Source: Onchidella celtica
Lineage: Eukaryota > Mollusca > Gastropoda > Systellommatophora > Onchidiidae
DNA: 64,000 bases
Direction: 5' to 3'
NCBI GenBank assembly: GCA_963931925.1
Contig: OZ007582.1
Location: 23,087,224 to 23,151,223 of the forward strand
Shown here in pieces: positions 36,001-46,892 of this stretch. Position 1 is the stretch's first letter, and every line of letters starts with the position of its first letter. The notes beneath the pieces are model-generated. The model worked only from the letters and a program-made list of their open reading frames with translations, was not told the DNA's origin and made no database searches. A program made the position numbers and the translations under genes.

Positions 36001-36967
36001 GTGGCCCACGATGAAACCACGCTCCAGGCTCTCATCAATAGCCTTGCCAAAGCCTGTGACAAATTCATGCTAAAGATCAGTGTCTCAAAAACTGTAGTTT
36101 TGACACAAGGCTTGAGAAACCCCAACCCAATCATGCTGAATGGCTCTCCTCTGGAGCAAGTGGGAAAATTCTGCTACCTAGGCTCAACCATCAGTGGTAG
36201 CACAGACATAACAACCGAAATAAATGCCAGAATAGGAAAGGCGGCCACAGCTTTTGGCAAACTCTCAAAAAGGGTGTGGAACAATAGCAAGCTGACCATC
36301 AAAACAAAGGTACTCGTGTACCAAACTTGCGTCCTAAGCACCCTGCTGTATGGCTCAGAGACATGGACCACCTACTCCAAACATGAAAGATCCCTCAACT
36401 CCTTCCACCTGCGCTGCCTACGCAAAATTCTCAAGATCAAGTGGCAAGACAGGATCTCAAATATCGAAGTTCTGAGCCGAGCCAACATTCCATCAACTCA
36501 GGCTCTCCTAGGCAAAAAAAGACTGCGGTGGCTTGGACATCTCCACCGTATGGAAAATGATCGCATCCCCAGACAAATTCTCTACGGGGAACTTGCTACT
36601 GGCAACCGACCCAGAGGTAGGCCACATCTGCGATTCAAAGACACTTGCAAGGTCACGATGAAAGCATTCAACATCGACCCCAATGAATGGGAGAACCTTG
36701 CAAATGATCGAAGCAGATGGAGACAAAAATTGCGCAGTGGCACGCTCGCAATAGACTTCAAGGCAAAAGAAACATACCTGACAAAACGACAGAGGCGGAA
36801 TGAAAACACTCGCCAAAGTGAACCCAAAAGACTGACCTGCAATCACTGCCATCGCACTCTCGGGTCAAACATTGGTAGAATAAGCCACGAGAGAAGCTGT
36901 CAGTCAAAGTGAAAGTGAATATTCTAGCTGCTAAGACCGTCTGTAAAGACGCTAAAGGCCATATATA
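33025..36967 (+). mobile_element. Near-complete RTE-like LINE with 17-bp target duplication
   Basis: The block is flanked by an identical 17-bp sequence, TATTATTATTATTTATT, at 33008-33024 and 36968-36984. It has a leader of about 0.7 kb, one long ORF with endonuclease and reverse transcriptase, and a short 3' region ending in ATATATA. About 3.9 kb and one main ORF fit the RTE group or a close relative. The open frame and perfect duplication suggest a young insertion. The duplicated site is itself a TTA repeat, so the boundaries could slide by a few bases. Confidence 0.75.
33781..36912 (+). CDS. LINE endonuclease-reverse transcriptase ORF, 1043 aa
   Basis: Uninterrupted frame. The N-terminal apurinic-type endonuclease shows AALQETRLPD, CVYAPT, LILGDFNARVG, the RHPRSGHWHQLDLILSRR block and a DTDHALV end. 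RT follows with ATGSDNIPAEVLKD near residue 490, CFVDLTKAFDTV near 615, VKQGCVLAPTLFG and FADDAAIV near 735. The C-terminal part has RWLGHLHRMENDRIPRQ and GRPHLRFKD, ending in a zinc-finger-like CNHCHR...HERSC. The first ATG at 33781 lies inside the endonuclease: codons before it still read LKLGTWNVRT, and the frame is open back to a TAG at 33694 with no ATG. A non-AUG or re-initiated start is therefore likely. In the family the protein nicks DNA and primes reverse transcription there. Confidence 0.85.
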   Translation: MRPGLQQQDLTNIDSIRKSQIIDRELQLLNIDIAALQETRLPDSGSVKEENYTFFWQGLSSEQPRIHGVGFAVKNSLINSIATPIGVSERIMTLRLNTRSGFTNIICVYAPTLTSSDETKDIFYEALQRTLHNIPLTEGLLILGDFNARVGADHSAWPKCIGHFGIGNINENGQRLLELCSVNSLCVTNTYFDLKRCQRTSWRHPRSGHWHQLDLILSRRKSLGCIKITRSLHSADCDTDHALVVSKIKISAKKIYRSKAPSIPKINVTAIRDESNRKSFEKLFAESMDNVTQCDSVDETWNTLSSKIHDCAIKSFGQHKVSNNDWVAQNSEILLPLIEQKKSAFNEYNKNCNQSTKTCLKNAKAKLQLEVRRCANKYWTDLCNSIQEANEKGDMKTAFSQMKVALGPIITKSAPLKSVNGEPITDKNEQLNRWVEHYSLLYSTEKNIPPDFEEHLQKLPIMAELDAEPSLVELSNAIDHLSAGKATGSDNIPAEVLKDLKGPLLPHLYNLLLQCWKEGVIPHDMRDAKIVTLYKNKGDKGDCNNYRGISLLSITGKAFARVILCRLQQLAEKVLPGTQCGFRSKRSTIDMIFALRQIQEKCKEQNRPLITCFVDLTKAFDTVSRSGLYAVLKSIGCPPTLLKLIASFHTDMRACVNFEGCTSNSFAVNSGVKQGCVLAPTLFGIYFAALLKNAFGQCSGGVLINTRVDGSIFNVARLKAKSRTEHIMLQELLFADDAAIVAHDETTLQALINSLAKACDKFMLKISVSKTVVLTQGLRNPNPIMLNGSPLEQVGKFCYLGSTISGSTDITTEINARIGKAATAFGKLSKRVWNNSKLTIKTKVLVYQTCVLSTLLYGSETWTTYSKHERSLNSFHLRCLRKILKIKWQDRISNIEVLSRANIPSTQALLGKKRLRWLGHLHRMENDRIPRQILYGELATGNRPRGRPHLRFKDTCKVTMKAFNIDPNEWENLANDRSRWRQKLRSGTLAIDFKAKETYLTKRQRRNENTRQSEPKRLTCNHCHRTLGSNIGRISHERSCQSK

Positions 36968-36984
36968 TATTATTATTATTTATT

Positions 36985-37480
36985 CACGTCGAGGTGTAGT
37001 GGCTAAAATGTGAAGATGCACCACTTACAACACCATGCCATTATTTTACATGTGTGTAATTAAAAATAATTATTGTATCACAAACTATAGAACGAAAGTG
37101 ATACATTAGCAACATTTTACTCGCTTTAGCTGGCAAAGCTGGTAAAGCAAATGAAATAAATACACCGTCTTTGAGTTTAATATTAACCTGGCTCCAACAG
37201 CCACCGACGGACGGTCAGTTAGCACTTGGTTCAAATACAAATTCTTTTTCACGTTGCATTTTAATGTTCGGTTCAGAGAATACTCTTTGTCACTGAAAAA
37301 AATTAAAAATAAAACTCTGGCCCATTCAAAATCGAAACCTCTCTCTCTCTCTCTCTCTCTCATTCTCTCGTTCTCTCCCCCCCCCCTCTCTCTCCATCTA
37401 TGTATCTATCTATCTAGACCCACCCTTCCTTCCCATGAGGAAGGAGGAGAGTGCTATTACACCAGCTCCGAACAAACGAA
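36985..37480. other. Spacer with CT and C tracts
   Basis: Holds a (CT)n run with a C-rich patch at about 37339-37420. No gene is seen; the frames across it follow the repeat. Confidence 0.5.
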
Positions 37481-37489
37481 TATTAATTA

Positions 37490-37814
37490 GGAAGTGGCTA
37501 TTTTCACGACATGTCGTGGAAATCGCCTCCGTGAAGTTTTCCACGACACGTCGTGGAAATGGCCTTGGTGAAGTTTTTCACGTTTCACGACTTAATACAG
37601 CTACCCCAGCCCCTTTTCGCCTGATTAGTCAATCTGACTACCGCCCACTGATACAAACTGACTAGACCCTCACGCCCCCCAGGTTCCGACCTCCCGCTCA
37701 GTGGGGGCCGCCATTTTGAGTCAGAAAACGGTAAGCTCTGATTGGATGAAAAACGTGTCGTGAAAAAATCTCTCCACGCTTTTTCCACGATATGCCGTGT
37801 GCCTAGACACTTCG
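37490..37814. mobile_element. Mutator-like MITE with palindromic motifs
   Basis: Flanked by a 9-bp duplication TATTAATTA (37481-37489 and 37815-37823). The ends are GGAAGTGGCTA and, inverse complement, CGAAGTGTCTA. Inside are two near-palindromes around CACGACATGTCGTG and CCACGACACGTCGTGG, plus related half-sites near the right end. A 9-bp duplication is typical of Mutator-type elements. Non-coding. Confidence 0.55.
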
Positions 37815-37829
37815 TATTAATTATTCTCT

Positions 37830-40310
37830 TTAATGCTGCACAACACAAATATAGACATGTCCCGTGTCCACAAGCTCAAGTGTTGCTCAAATCAGAAGAG
37901 TGTCACTTGAATTAAATTGTTTGTAAAGTCTTTGAGCAGCGTCCTTGTGATTTATTGAATATCTATCGTTCGGCAGAACCCAGGAGGAATAATGTGTACA
38001 TAAGCTTATTTACTGACAAAAACGGGAGCAATTAATTCGCAGTCTGCGAAATCCTCTCGAATATTGCAAAACCTTTCAGGATGATGTTGTAGGCCTATTC
38101 TTGTGCTTCTTCTTCAAGTGCCGGATCTGGAACAGATATCGACGATCATGTTTCGCCACTCATTCCTCCGCTCTGATGCTCTCAAAAAGCCCACATTGCC
38201 CTGGTTTTTCCCTGTCTATTACCAGACCCAAATAATTATGCAGTGATCATGCTTTGACAGAGAAGGAAAACATAATGCAGAACACGCCTTCACAACCGTG
38301 GAATTGCCCCAGTATTACAGATGCTCCGCCAGAAATGCTAGACTATCTGGTGTACATAAGGCAACACAATGTAATAATCTAAAAGAACACCTGAGTTCCC
38401 CATTAGTACTACGATCATTATTCTCCGTATTCGTGGACTACAGCAGAGCTTTCCCAATGTACCCTTTTTTGTGTGTGATTTATTAGGCTCTTCTGAGATA
38501 CATCGCTTTAATGTGCGTTCATCAAATTTTTGATCCGTTGGAAGGGAGACAGTCAGGGACAGAAGGAAAGACGACTGAACGTTTGTTTAACCAGTAAGCC
38601 TACACTTTGGCCAGCCATGGACTAGTATCTCATTGTTATCTTTCACTCTGAAACATATTATGTGAGCCTCTCCAGGGAAATGGTCCAAATTGCCTTTTTT
38701 TTTTTTTTCAAAATTGAGCTAAGGATATACTGTGGAGTACAAACTGTCCTGAGAAGAATGCATTTTATTTCATGTAAAAATTTTGAAAATTGACAAAGTC
38801 ATGGCTAGGTAGAAAAAGTTATTTTTGAGAAACCGCGTTTAAATTTAAAAACAGTGCACGAATGAAAAAACCAGCATTGTATTGTAGCATTGGAAATGAC
38901 CTTTAAAATGGTATATAAACCATAAGGTTTTTTAAAATTTCTATTCTTTTTCCATTTTCCATTTCCCCATAAAAAAAAATCAACAAAATATTCCTTTTGT
39001 CTTGTGCATTGTTGGGCAAGTTTTTGTGATAAGACGATTAGATTGGATCAGAAAATATGGGGAAAAACAACAACAAAACAATTGTAGGTCGAATTCATTA
39101 AAATCCTTTTGCACAGGCAAAAAGCAGTGACTGAGGAATCTATGCCTAAAACTGACATAGGACCGTGAAGTCCCTACCCACCAGGTGTGGCTCTATTTCG
39201 AAAGTGCCGAGCTTGTCTTATCGACCATTTCCCTAGAGCGCCTCACATGATTGTGTATGCTTCTTATTCATTGTGCATTCTCCATGCCAACAAGCAGTTT
39301 TCTCGAGTTGAGTAAGCTCTTCTTAGCGGTTTGCATCCTCTGCATAAAGCTGACCTCAGAAGAAATGTTACAAAAGGTCCACCCGAGTTGAATGCTTGCA
39401 TACAAGGCCTCTTTGCTGATCTCATCAATCACTACACTAATCACAAAGGATGAAATAGAGTGTGCGGGTGCAAATAAGAGCAACAACGAAGAGGAAAGAA
39501 AGATCAGATGGAATGCAGGAGACCAGGGATTAAGGAAGAGGGAATGAAGATCTTGTCATGGAAAAACAAAAGGAATTAGTGAACTGCATTATTTTATTTA
39601 TTTATAACTTGTGGCCGTAAGTCAATTAATATCCCATTAGTATTGCAAGCTTCTCCCACACTATTTGAAAAAATCCCCACAGAAACCATTGACTTTCTGG
39701 TGACTTTTTAATGATGTCCCTGTCACATGGAAGCTCACAGCTTCTGCTGAATATTTTGGATGCTTTGAATTACTAAATGATATTTCTTTACAGTTTTTGC
39801 AATGTACATGTAATTAGCAGTTACTTTCACCCTTCTGCTTCTTGGTTTGTTTCAGTGTCAACAAGCCTGTGTCTGGTAGAAAACAAAGCCAGCTTTTGTT
39901 AAAGAGTTTTATTCCATTTCATTTTTTGCATTTCCAAGGCAAAGGCAGAATATTGTTTTTGTTTAAGGGATTGTTCAACAGCTTGGGGGATAAGCCAGGC
40001 CATTGCTGTGGTGTGGGTTGTGAGTAGTGTTTTAGTGTGGTGCATAATAATTAGGTGGTGCGCTACCAATGTGGGGCCTACGCCAGCCTTGGTCTGGATT
40101 ATCCCTAACGGCAGTGCTCTTGTAATGTGGGGGGGGGGGGGGTTGAAGCAAAGGTATGAAAAGCCTACAAAAGGAAAAGGGGAGGGGAGGGTAAAAAATC
40201 GCAGAAATCGAGGGTAGGTACTTTATGGATTGCCCCTAATGGAGGTGTAATGGAGGTAATTAAGAAGAAGACGGCAACATTTCATCTGCAGCGGGGGCTA
40301 AAAAACAAAG
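37830..40310. other. Intergenic spacer with possible LINE relic
   Basis: Mostly featureless AT-rich DNA with a poly-G tract at 40128-40142. On the minus strand near 38100-38200 a short stretch reads SERRNEWRNMIVDICSRSG. It resembles the C-terminal WRN/WRxxV end of LINE polyproteins but is too short to call. No host exon was found. Confidence 0.35.
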
Positions 40311-40314
40311 TCAA

Positions 40315-40625
40315 AATATAACACCTCTTCCTTCTCTCACATTCTCTTTCTCCACTCGCCATCTCTCTCCTCACTCTTTCTTTCCCCTCTCTTCCTACAT
40401 CGCCACTCTTTCTGTTCCCCTGTTTCTCTCTCCATCCCTCTTTCACCCTCCCCATCACTCACTGTTCTACCCGTCTCTCTGTCTTCCGTTACTTATCTCT
40501 GGCTCCTCACGACATCATCTCCACCTCTGGACACAGATTAACTTTCCCCGACCCCCTCCCAAAATCACCAACTGTTCCACCGTCTCTCTCCCTCTCTTTC
40601 CTTACTCAACTCTGCGCCTCGCACA
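40315..40625. repeat. Polypyrimidine tract, about 300 bp
   Basis: The + strand is strongly biased to C and T, with CTCTCTCC, CCTCTT and TTTCCCC blocks but no fixed unit. It lies between the two host genes. Confidence 0.65.
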
Positions 40626-40629
40626 GCAT

Positions 40630-43600
40630 CCACAGGCGACAATAATTTGAAAAAAAGAAATACGAAACATCTCAGACAGGTATACAGTGAACTTTTAATC
40701 AGGTAAATTTGTCACAAAAGCAGTATTATTCATGGAATTGCACAAATATGATAATGTATTTTGCTACTCTTTAGACTGCATAATGTATTCACTCTCTGTC
40801 TAATAATTAAATCAGAAAAGAAAAAAAAATATGATTCTATTTTTACTGTAGGCCTACTTATAAATACATGTATATAATATATTATATGTGTCTAACTCGA
40901 CTCACAAATATGTCTTAAATGTAGGCATCAATGAGTTATTGCAGCACCAATGGTCATAAATCTCATTGTATACACAGCTGCCTACTGTAATGTTGGATGA
41001 AGCACAAGTCCTTCAGCTATACAATCCTGTCAACCAACCTATAATTATATATCAAAAACAATATGGCTGCCTCTCTCATGAAACCACAAAAATGTAAATG
41101 AGTTAACTTTACCCAGAGAGAAAAAAAAAGTTGCACCTGAAATGAATACCTTAAAATATTTCGCTAAATCCTGTGTTTCTCAAGATGGCGGAAATATTTT
41201 GCTGGGGTGTGGGACTTCAGAATGGGATACCCGGATTTTTTCATAGAAAGGGTAAAAGCTCCTTTTGAAGTAAGAAACAAGAGAATAAAACTAGAAATAA
41301 AGTTTTAATTAAAATTTCTTTTGAATATATACATATTGAATAAATATTTTTAAAATCTTTTGTACTTACTGTATACTAACAATGTGGGAGCATGGTAGGA
41401 TGCATGTTTTTTTGTTTTTTTTTTTGAAAACTAGATGAGGTTCCCTATATTATCCAGGATAAATCTGTGAACCCACCGTTCTCTCTCTCTTTTATTATTA
41501 TTATTATCTTGGGTATAGAAAGCTTCCCAAATTCTACAGCTTTACTACAGATTTCATACGTAACACACCAGACAGAGCACTATGCACTCATTTCTGGTAG
41601 GGAAATTGCCTGCACCAAATTTAACTGTATCAATACATCGTTTCCAGTGCGGTGGGCTTACTACAGGGAGCCAAAACAAAGATCATTGTATTTTACATTT
41701 TTACAACTTTTTATTTAAAATACCTGAAACTTGAATCAACACAATCGGGTGATACAAAAGCGATTGGGCTGGATTAGTTGACACTCTGAAAAATTAACTT
41801 TAAGATTGTTGAAACTGTCATTTAGGCTCTAGTGTCGAACAAAAAAAAGAGGTCAAAACTGCACCGCAATGAATTACTCCCGCCACTATTTTTTTCATAA
41901 CAAGATTGAAATGGGTGTGAGACAAAAAATGGTTGAAAAACACTGCCTTAATCAATAGAAAAAAAACAACAGCCTCTTTCAAGGAGTTGACAGAACATTT
42001 TTCAAGAGCTGTCAACTACAGCTGTGGGAATGCACTTGTGTAGTTTCATGGCAGAGTCAGCACTGCCAATGGTCATGACTGGTTATACTTTTTAAATAGT
42101 TTGACTAAAAAGCATGGTTACCACTGCATAATCTTTCTGGTTCAACAAGCTGGTTTATGAGGTTACAGTGGATAGGTTGCATAGAAAATCTGAACAATGT
42201 CAAACAGCAACACTTAAAAACAAACAGTGTTTTTTCAAGATAAAACAAAGCATATCATCATGGAAAGAACTGATTTGATATAAATCAAATTTAAAATGTC
42301 AAGGCACCATTGCTTGAATCTGATATGACTTGGAGAGATGATGAGAGTACAGACAAATGTTTTTCATCTGATTATGCCAGAGTGCCCCCCACAGACTTCC
42401 GGTTTGAGGTGTCCAGACTGCATGGGCCCTGAACACTTCACCAATTTGTACATTTTGAAAAAATATTTGACAAAAATTAAAAAAAGAAAATGGAAAAGCT
42501 GTTAACTGCATTCATATTCATGTTAGCAAATTCTTTAAAAAAATTATTTCGATTTTTCTTGTTTTTAGCTTGAAAAAAGGGCCTTTAGTGATCAAAGCTA
42601 ATCCTGTTTTTTTGCCCCCTTTTCATTTATTTAGAATTCACTGAATAGTTTTCTTGCTTTTTTTGATGCCAATTAAAAATTTGAAAAAGAATCTGTGGAT
42701 TTCTCTCATATGAATTCAAAATCCGAATAAAAATGTTTAAAATCCCCAATCCAATCTCAGCATGGACAATGATGCATATGGAAGAAAATAAACATGAGTC
42801 ACATGATTTTCTACTTTACTCAGACATTTTGTGGTTATTATACATGACAGGAATGATATAAAAGGCAGCCGTTGTATTTATGGGTCATGGTCAGGTCACC
42901 AAACTTTCATCAGTTAGTTTGGTCATGTGATAAAAAGTGCAGTGGAAAGGAATTTAACTGGTAATGTTTGCATCAGAATGCATTATTTATGCCTGCTGTA
43001 CTTGCAGGAAGTCAAGAACATTCAAGTTTTGCTCTGGCAATAAAACACTGGACTAAACTGAATCTTTCAATTTAATATTTATGCATCACAATTGTCTCTA
43101 TAAAAACAAACAAAAACAATATTAATAACAATAAATATACACAAACTTAGTTTCTTGGAAAATTTACAAGTGGCCTTTTGAAAAGTTATGCAGAAAAACA
43201 AACAAACAAACAAAAAAACGACCATGTGAAATATTCACAACACAATAATTCCCACTACTATTATTAAAATATGTGAATTCAAAGAGGTAGAGACCAGAGT
43301 CATTCACGTTAGTAAACACATCCAGGTTTACCTCACACTTTGTTTTTAAAGTGGCTCTAATGTTTACTCAGAAGTAGGCACACAGTATTTTATTTTATTT
43401 ACTTATTTATCTGAGTTAGGAACAAATAAAGCACATTCTGAAGCAGTATTAGAAGACTGAAAGTGCCAAGAAGATCTGTGGATGTCGATTTTAGTGCTTT
43501 AACCAATGATCCCCTTGCATCAAACAAATTTATCTTTGATGCAATAAATTGTCAGATGTATGGTGGAGACTTGCCACTTCCTGTGCATCTTTTCAGTATT

Positions 43601-44790
43601 TTCAGATCTTTCAATACTGCTTCAGAATCCGCTTTCTTCATTCTTCACTCGGACTTCCCGCTGTCGTTCATAATGCCTGTAACTGACAAAAAGAAATAAT
43701 AAATGAATTTTAAAAAAATAAAATACTGTATACCTACTTTCGGCCTAACCTGTACATTATAAAAAGCATCCGACTCAGACCCATGAAACATCTTCACTTT
43801 CTCCAGTTTTTCTTTCAGTGAATATTTACCAGCCCTTACTTTGTTGTAAGCATAATGGACAAAATTGCAAAGCACATTTATATGACTACTGATAATATTA
43901 TTTTATTGACTGGAGTTCAGAATAGCACAAAAAATGATATTAATAAAAGCACAGCCAATTTGGATCGCTAGAGCACACACCTGTACATCTCTAATTAGAG
44001 CCATTGTGATATTATCAGGAGCTGAAATTTTGGGACACACAACAATAATAGCCTTACATTTACATATCCAGCCAACAGACCAACCTAAACTAATCTGATG
44101 TATAAGATTGACGTCAAGTTTGCTTAAAGGAATTGTTCCTACACAGATCCTTAATTATGACATCACACTGCCTTTAGTTTGATGTAAGAAATCAAACCCT
44201 CCCTCCAACCCTTACAGTAATCTTATCAATTCCACAGAAGTCTTGTTCAAATCTACATTGGATTGACCTAGGGATCCAGGCTGGGCTTAGGTCAATGAGT
44301 ATTGGCTCAGGCAGATTCAGACCTAATTCAAGCACACTAAAATGTAACACAAGCTGAACATAATGATTGCTCTGAAATGAGTGAAGGAACCATGGGACCT
44401 GCAGTCAGATCCACTGCTTCTTTTCTAAAAGAGCAAGTACATGACCCTTTCTGGCAACTCTGTCATTGTGAGGTCACAATATTAATATGTACTTTCCCGG
44501 CCACTGCACTTGTGTTCCTCCAAAATCAAGAGATGAAAACTTCTTCTAGAATGTTGCAGCCTCCTTCTATGGCACTCAAATCTGAGATTTTGAGATCTGA
44601 GATGACAATAAACTGATTTGAAATTTACAAAGACTGTAAAGTGGCTCATCTGAATTGTTTAACAATAATACACAATAACAAAATGAAATTTGTGGCGGTG
44701 AGATACTTCATGTGATACAAAAATTTAATTTAAATGCACATTTCCTGTTTGCGTAAGAGATCAAAAAAACGATCTTCTTCTTCTTCTTTC
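40630..44790. other. AT-rich spacer 3' of FYCO1
   Basis: AT-rich, with scattered A-runs and a (TTA)n tract near 41490-41505. Short frames (for example 43463-43699 + and 43645-43875 -) have no recognised domain and no phase-consistent link to either gene. Distal 3' untranslated sequence of FYCO1 could extend here, but nothing shows it. Confidence 0.35.
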
Positions 44791-44797
44791 GTTTACC

Positions 44798-45477
44798 AAA
44801 TAAAACATCTAAAATCAAATGTCCTGTTTTACATCAACACACAACTGTCTAAATCAAGACCATCTAAAAAAAATCTATCCAAATAAATGACAATAAAAAC
44901 TGTCTTCGTCATGAAGCACTGGGCGCTTTGTCTATTTGACTTTACCTCTTACCTACTACACACAAGATGTATTCTCGTCAACTTACAATGTAGTGAGAAA
45001 CCCTGATTTCATTTTGCTGGCCAAATTGTTTTGCTAAAAAAATAGAGCATGAAATTTATGGTCTTTATTTTGTACTTTTAGTTTCATTGTGTAACTGGCC
45101 TAACAGTTTTGCTAAAAAAAAAAAAAGCATGAAATTTAAATAAAACATCTAAAATCAAATGTCCTGTTTTACATCAACACACAACTGTCTAAATCAAGAC
45201 CATCTAAAAAAAATCTATCCAAATAAATGACAATAAAAACTGTCTTCGTCATGAAGCACTGGGCGCTTTGTCTATTTGACTTTACCTCTTACCTACTACA
45301 CACAAGATGTATTCTCGTCAACTTACAATGTAGTGAGAAACCCTGATTTCATTTTGCTGGCCAAATTGTTTTGCTAAAAAAATAGAGCATGAAATTTATG
45401 GTCTTTATTTTGTACTTTTAGTTTCATTGTGTAACTGGCCTAACAGTTTTGCTAAAAAAAAAAAAAGCATGAAATTT
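44798..45477. repeat. Exact 340-bp tandem duplication
   Basis: The 340 bases 44798-45137 are repeated at 45138-45477. I compared the lines directly and saw no difference. Each copy also holds a diverged internal pair around TTTTGCTAAAAAAA and GCATGAAATTTA. The identity implies a very recent duplication or an assembly artefact. Confidence 0.9.
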
Positions 45478-46194
45478 ATGGTCTTTTTACTTTGGAACTG
45501 TTAGGTTTATTGTGTAACCAAACTGCTATCATTTACCACAGTAGTCTACAGCTCGTTAAACATGGATGTCTGCAGTAATGCCCCAATGGGGAACTATAAA
45601 AATACATTTATCAGAAGTCACAGAAATCATTCATCTTGTCATGAACAAAACAATATCATCAACTTTAATGAACCGCGCTTGAATAAACTGTATTTACTTT
45701 CAGCTGGAGTACTGAACTATTTATACATAAAGAAACAATGCCGAGTGTTAGATTTCTTTAGTAGGAGAGTCTTTTTCTAAAGCCAAATTGTCTGAAGTAA
45801 GAATCAAATTTATGGATCAGCACTACAGAATATCAAACAACTAAGCCAGAATTTCATGAGTAATAAACTCTCTGTGATTTGTAAAATAAAAGAAAAAATG
45901 CACAAAATATAAGAATTTAAAAAATTTTCTTTTGGCTCTTCATAAACACAATGAAAAATAACCTACTTTCCAAATGAAATTTTGTGAGATATAAATGATT
46001 TGAATCTAATGAAGCAAATCCAAGACTTGCTTTTTGTGTCTGATCTGCCTACACTTACGAAAATTTATCATGTATAGCTCTCAGAGCAGACATGTCTGCC
46101 AGTGGGGGCTGGTAACAAATCTCTTCAAGAAGTCATGAATTGCTGACGATGGGTATTATATAGTGCAGACATTTATGTTCATCATACTATAACT

Positions 46195-46219
46195 TTTATT
46201 AACAGTTCATTCTTTTATT
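46195..46219 (-). promoter_or_regulatory. Candidate poly(A) signals of FYCO1
   Basis: On the minus strand AATAAA occurs at 46214-46219 and at 46195-46200, about 620 bases after the stop codon. They are the first such hexamers downstream. Actual use is not shown. Confidence 0.4.
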
Positions 46220-46840
46220 CTTCAGTGACCAGATAAACTATACTGACCTGCACTTTGAAATAGGCTGTTCGTTAATGCTATTTAAAAATTCACTTTAAAA
46301 AAAAGTCACATCATATAGAAAATATTTTTAAAAAATACATTTTATCCTGTCATCAACCGCCACTGAGACAAATTCTGTAGGCCAATACACACCTCAATGC
46401 ACAAAAATGTTCCCAACACTGCTAAATCCATATCGATTCCTGTGCAAATTTTGTATTTGTTTTCTATGCTAATCCGTCAATGTCTTGCTTTTTAATAGCA
46501 CATCAAAAAATTTTGAGTGTGCTGAGCTGCAATATAATATTACAAAACAAGAGCTCTTTCTCTCAGAAATTAAAATATCTCAACTCCAGGGAAACAGTTT
46601 GGTAGAGACCAAACCTTTTTTCTTCTGAACAGTGGAAGAAGCCTCTCCAATCTGCCACCATTGTTAAGGAGATCACAACAAACTGAATTAGGAGTTTAAG
46701 GAAGAAAAAACAAAAAACAGGCTCATGCTAAAATGAAAGGCCAAAATAAATAAGAATTGCACAAGAATTATAGTGTCCTCACTGCCTGCCAGATAACACA
46801 TCTGAATGGCTGAATGAAAGTCAAAGGGCACGTTTTGCTA

Positions 46841-46892
46841 TCACAACTGTTTCTTGTACTCCAAGCTGTAATGAACCTTCTTAGAAGTCATT
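46841..46892 (-). CDS. FYCO1: FYCO1 last exon: end of GOLD and stop
   Basis: Acceptor TTATTTCACAG. Encodes MTSKKVHYSLEYKKQL then TGA. The SKKVxY strand is the expected final strand of the GOLD domain and confirms the exon despite its 52 bases. Confidence 0.85.

Noticed and set aside
43645-43875. Minus-strand frame considered as the FYCO1 last exon
   Set aside because: It lacks the GOLD end strand; the exon at 46841-46892 supplies SKKVHY in the correct phase.
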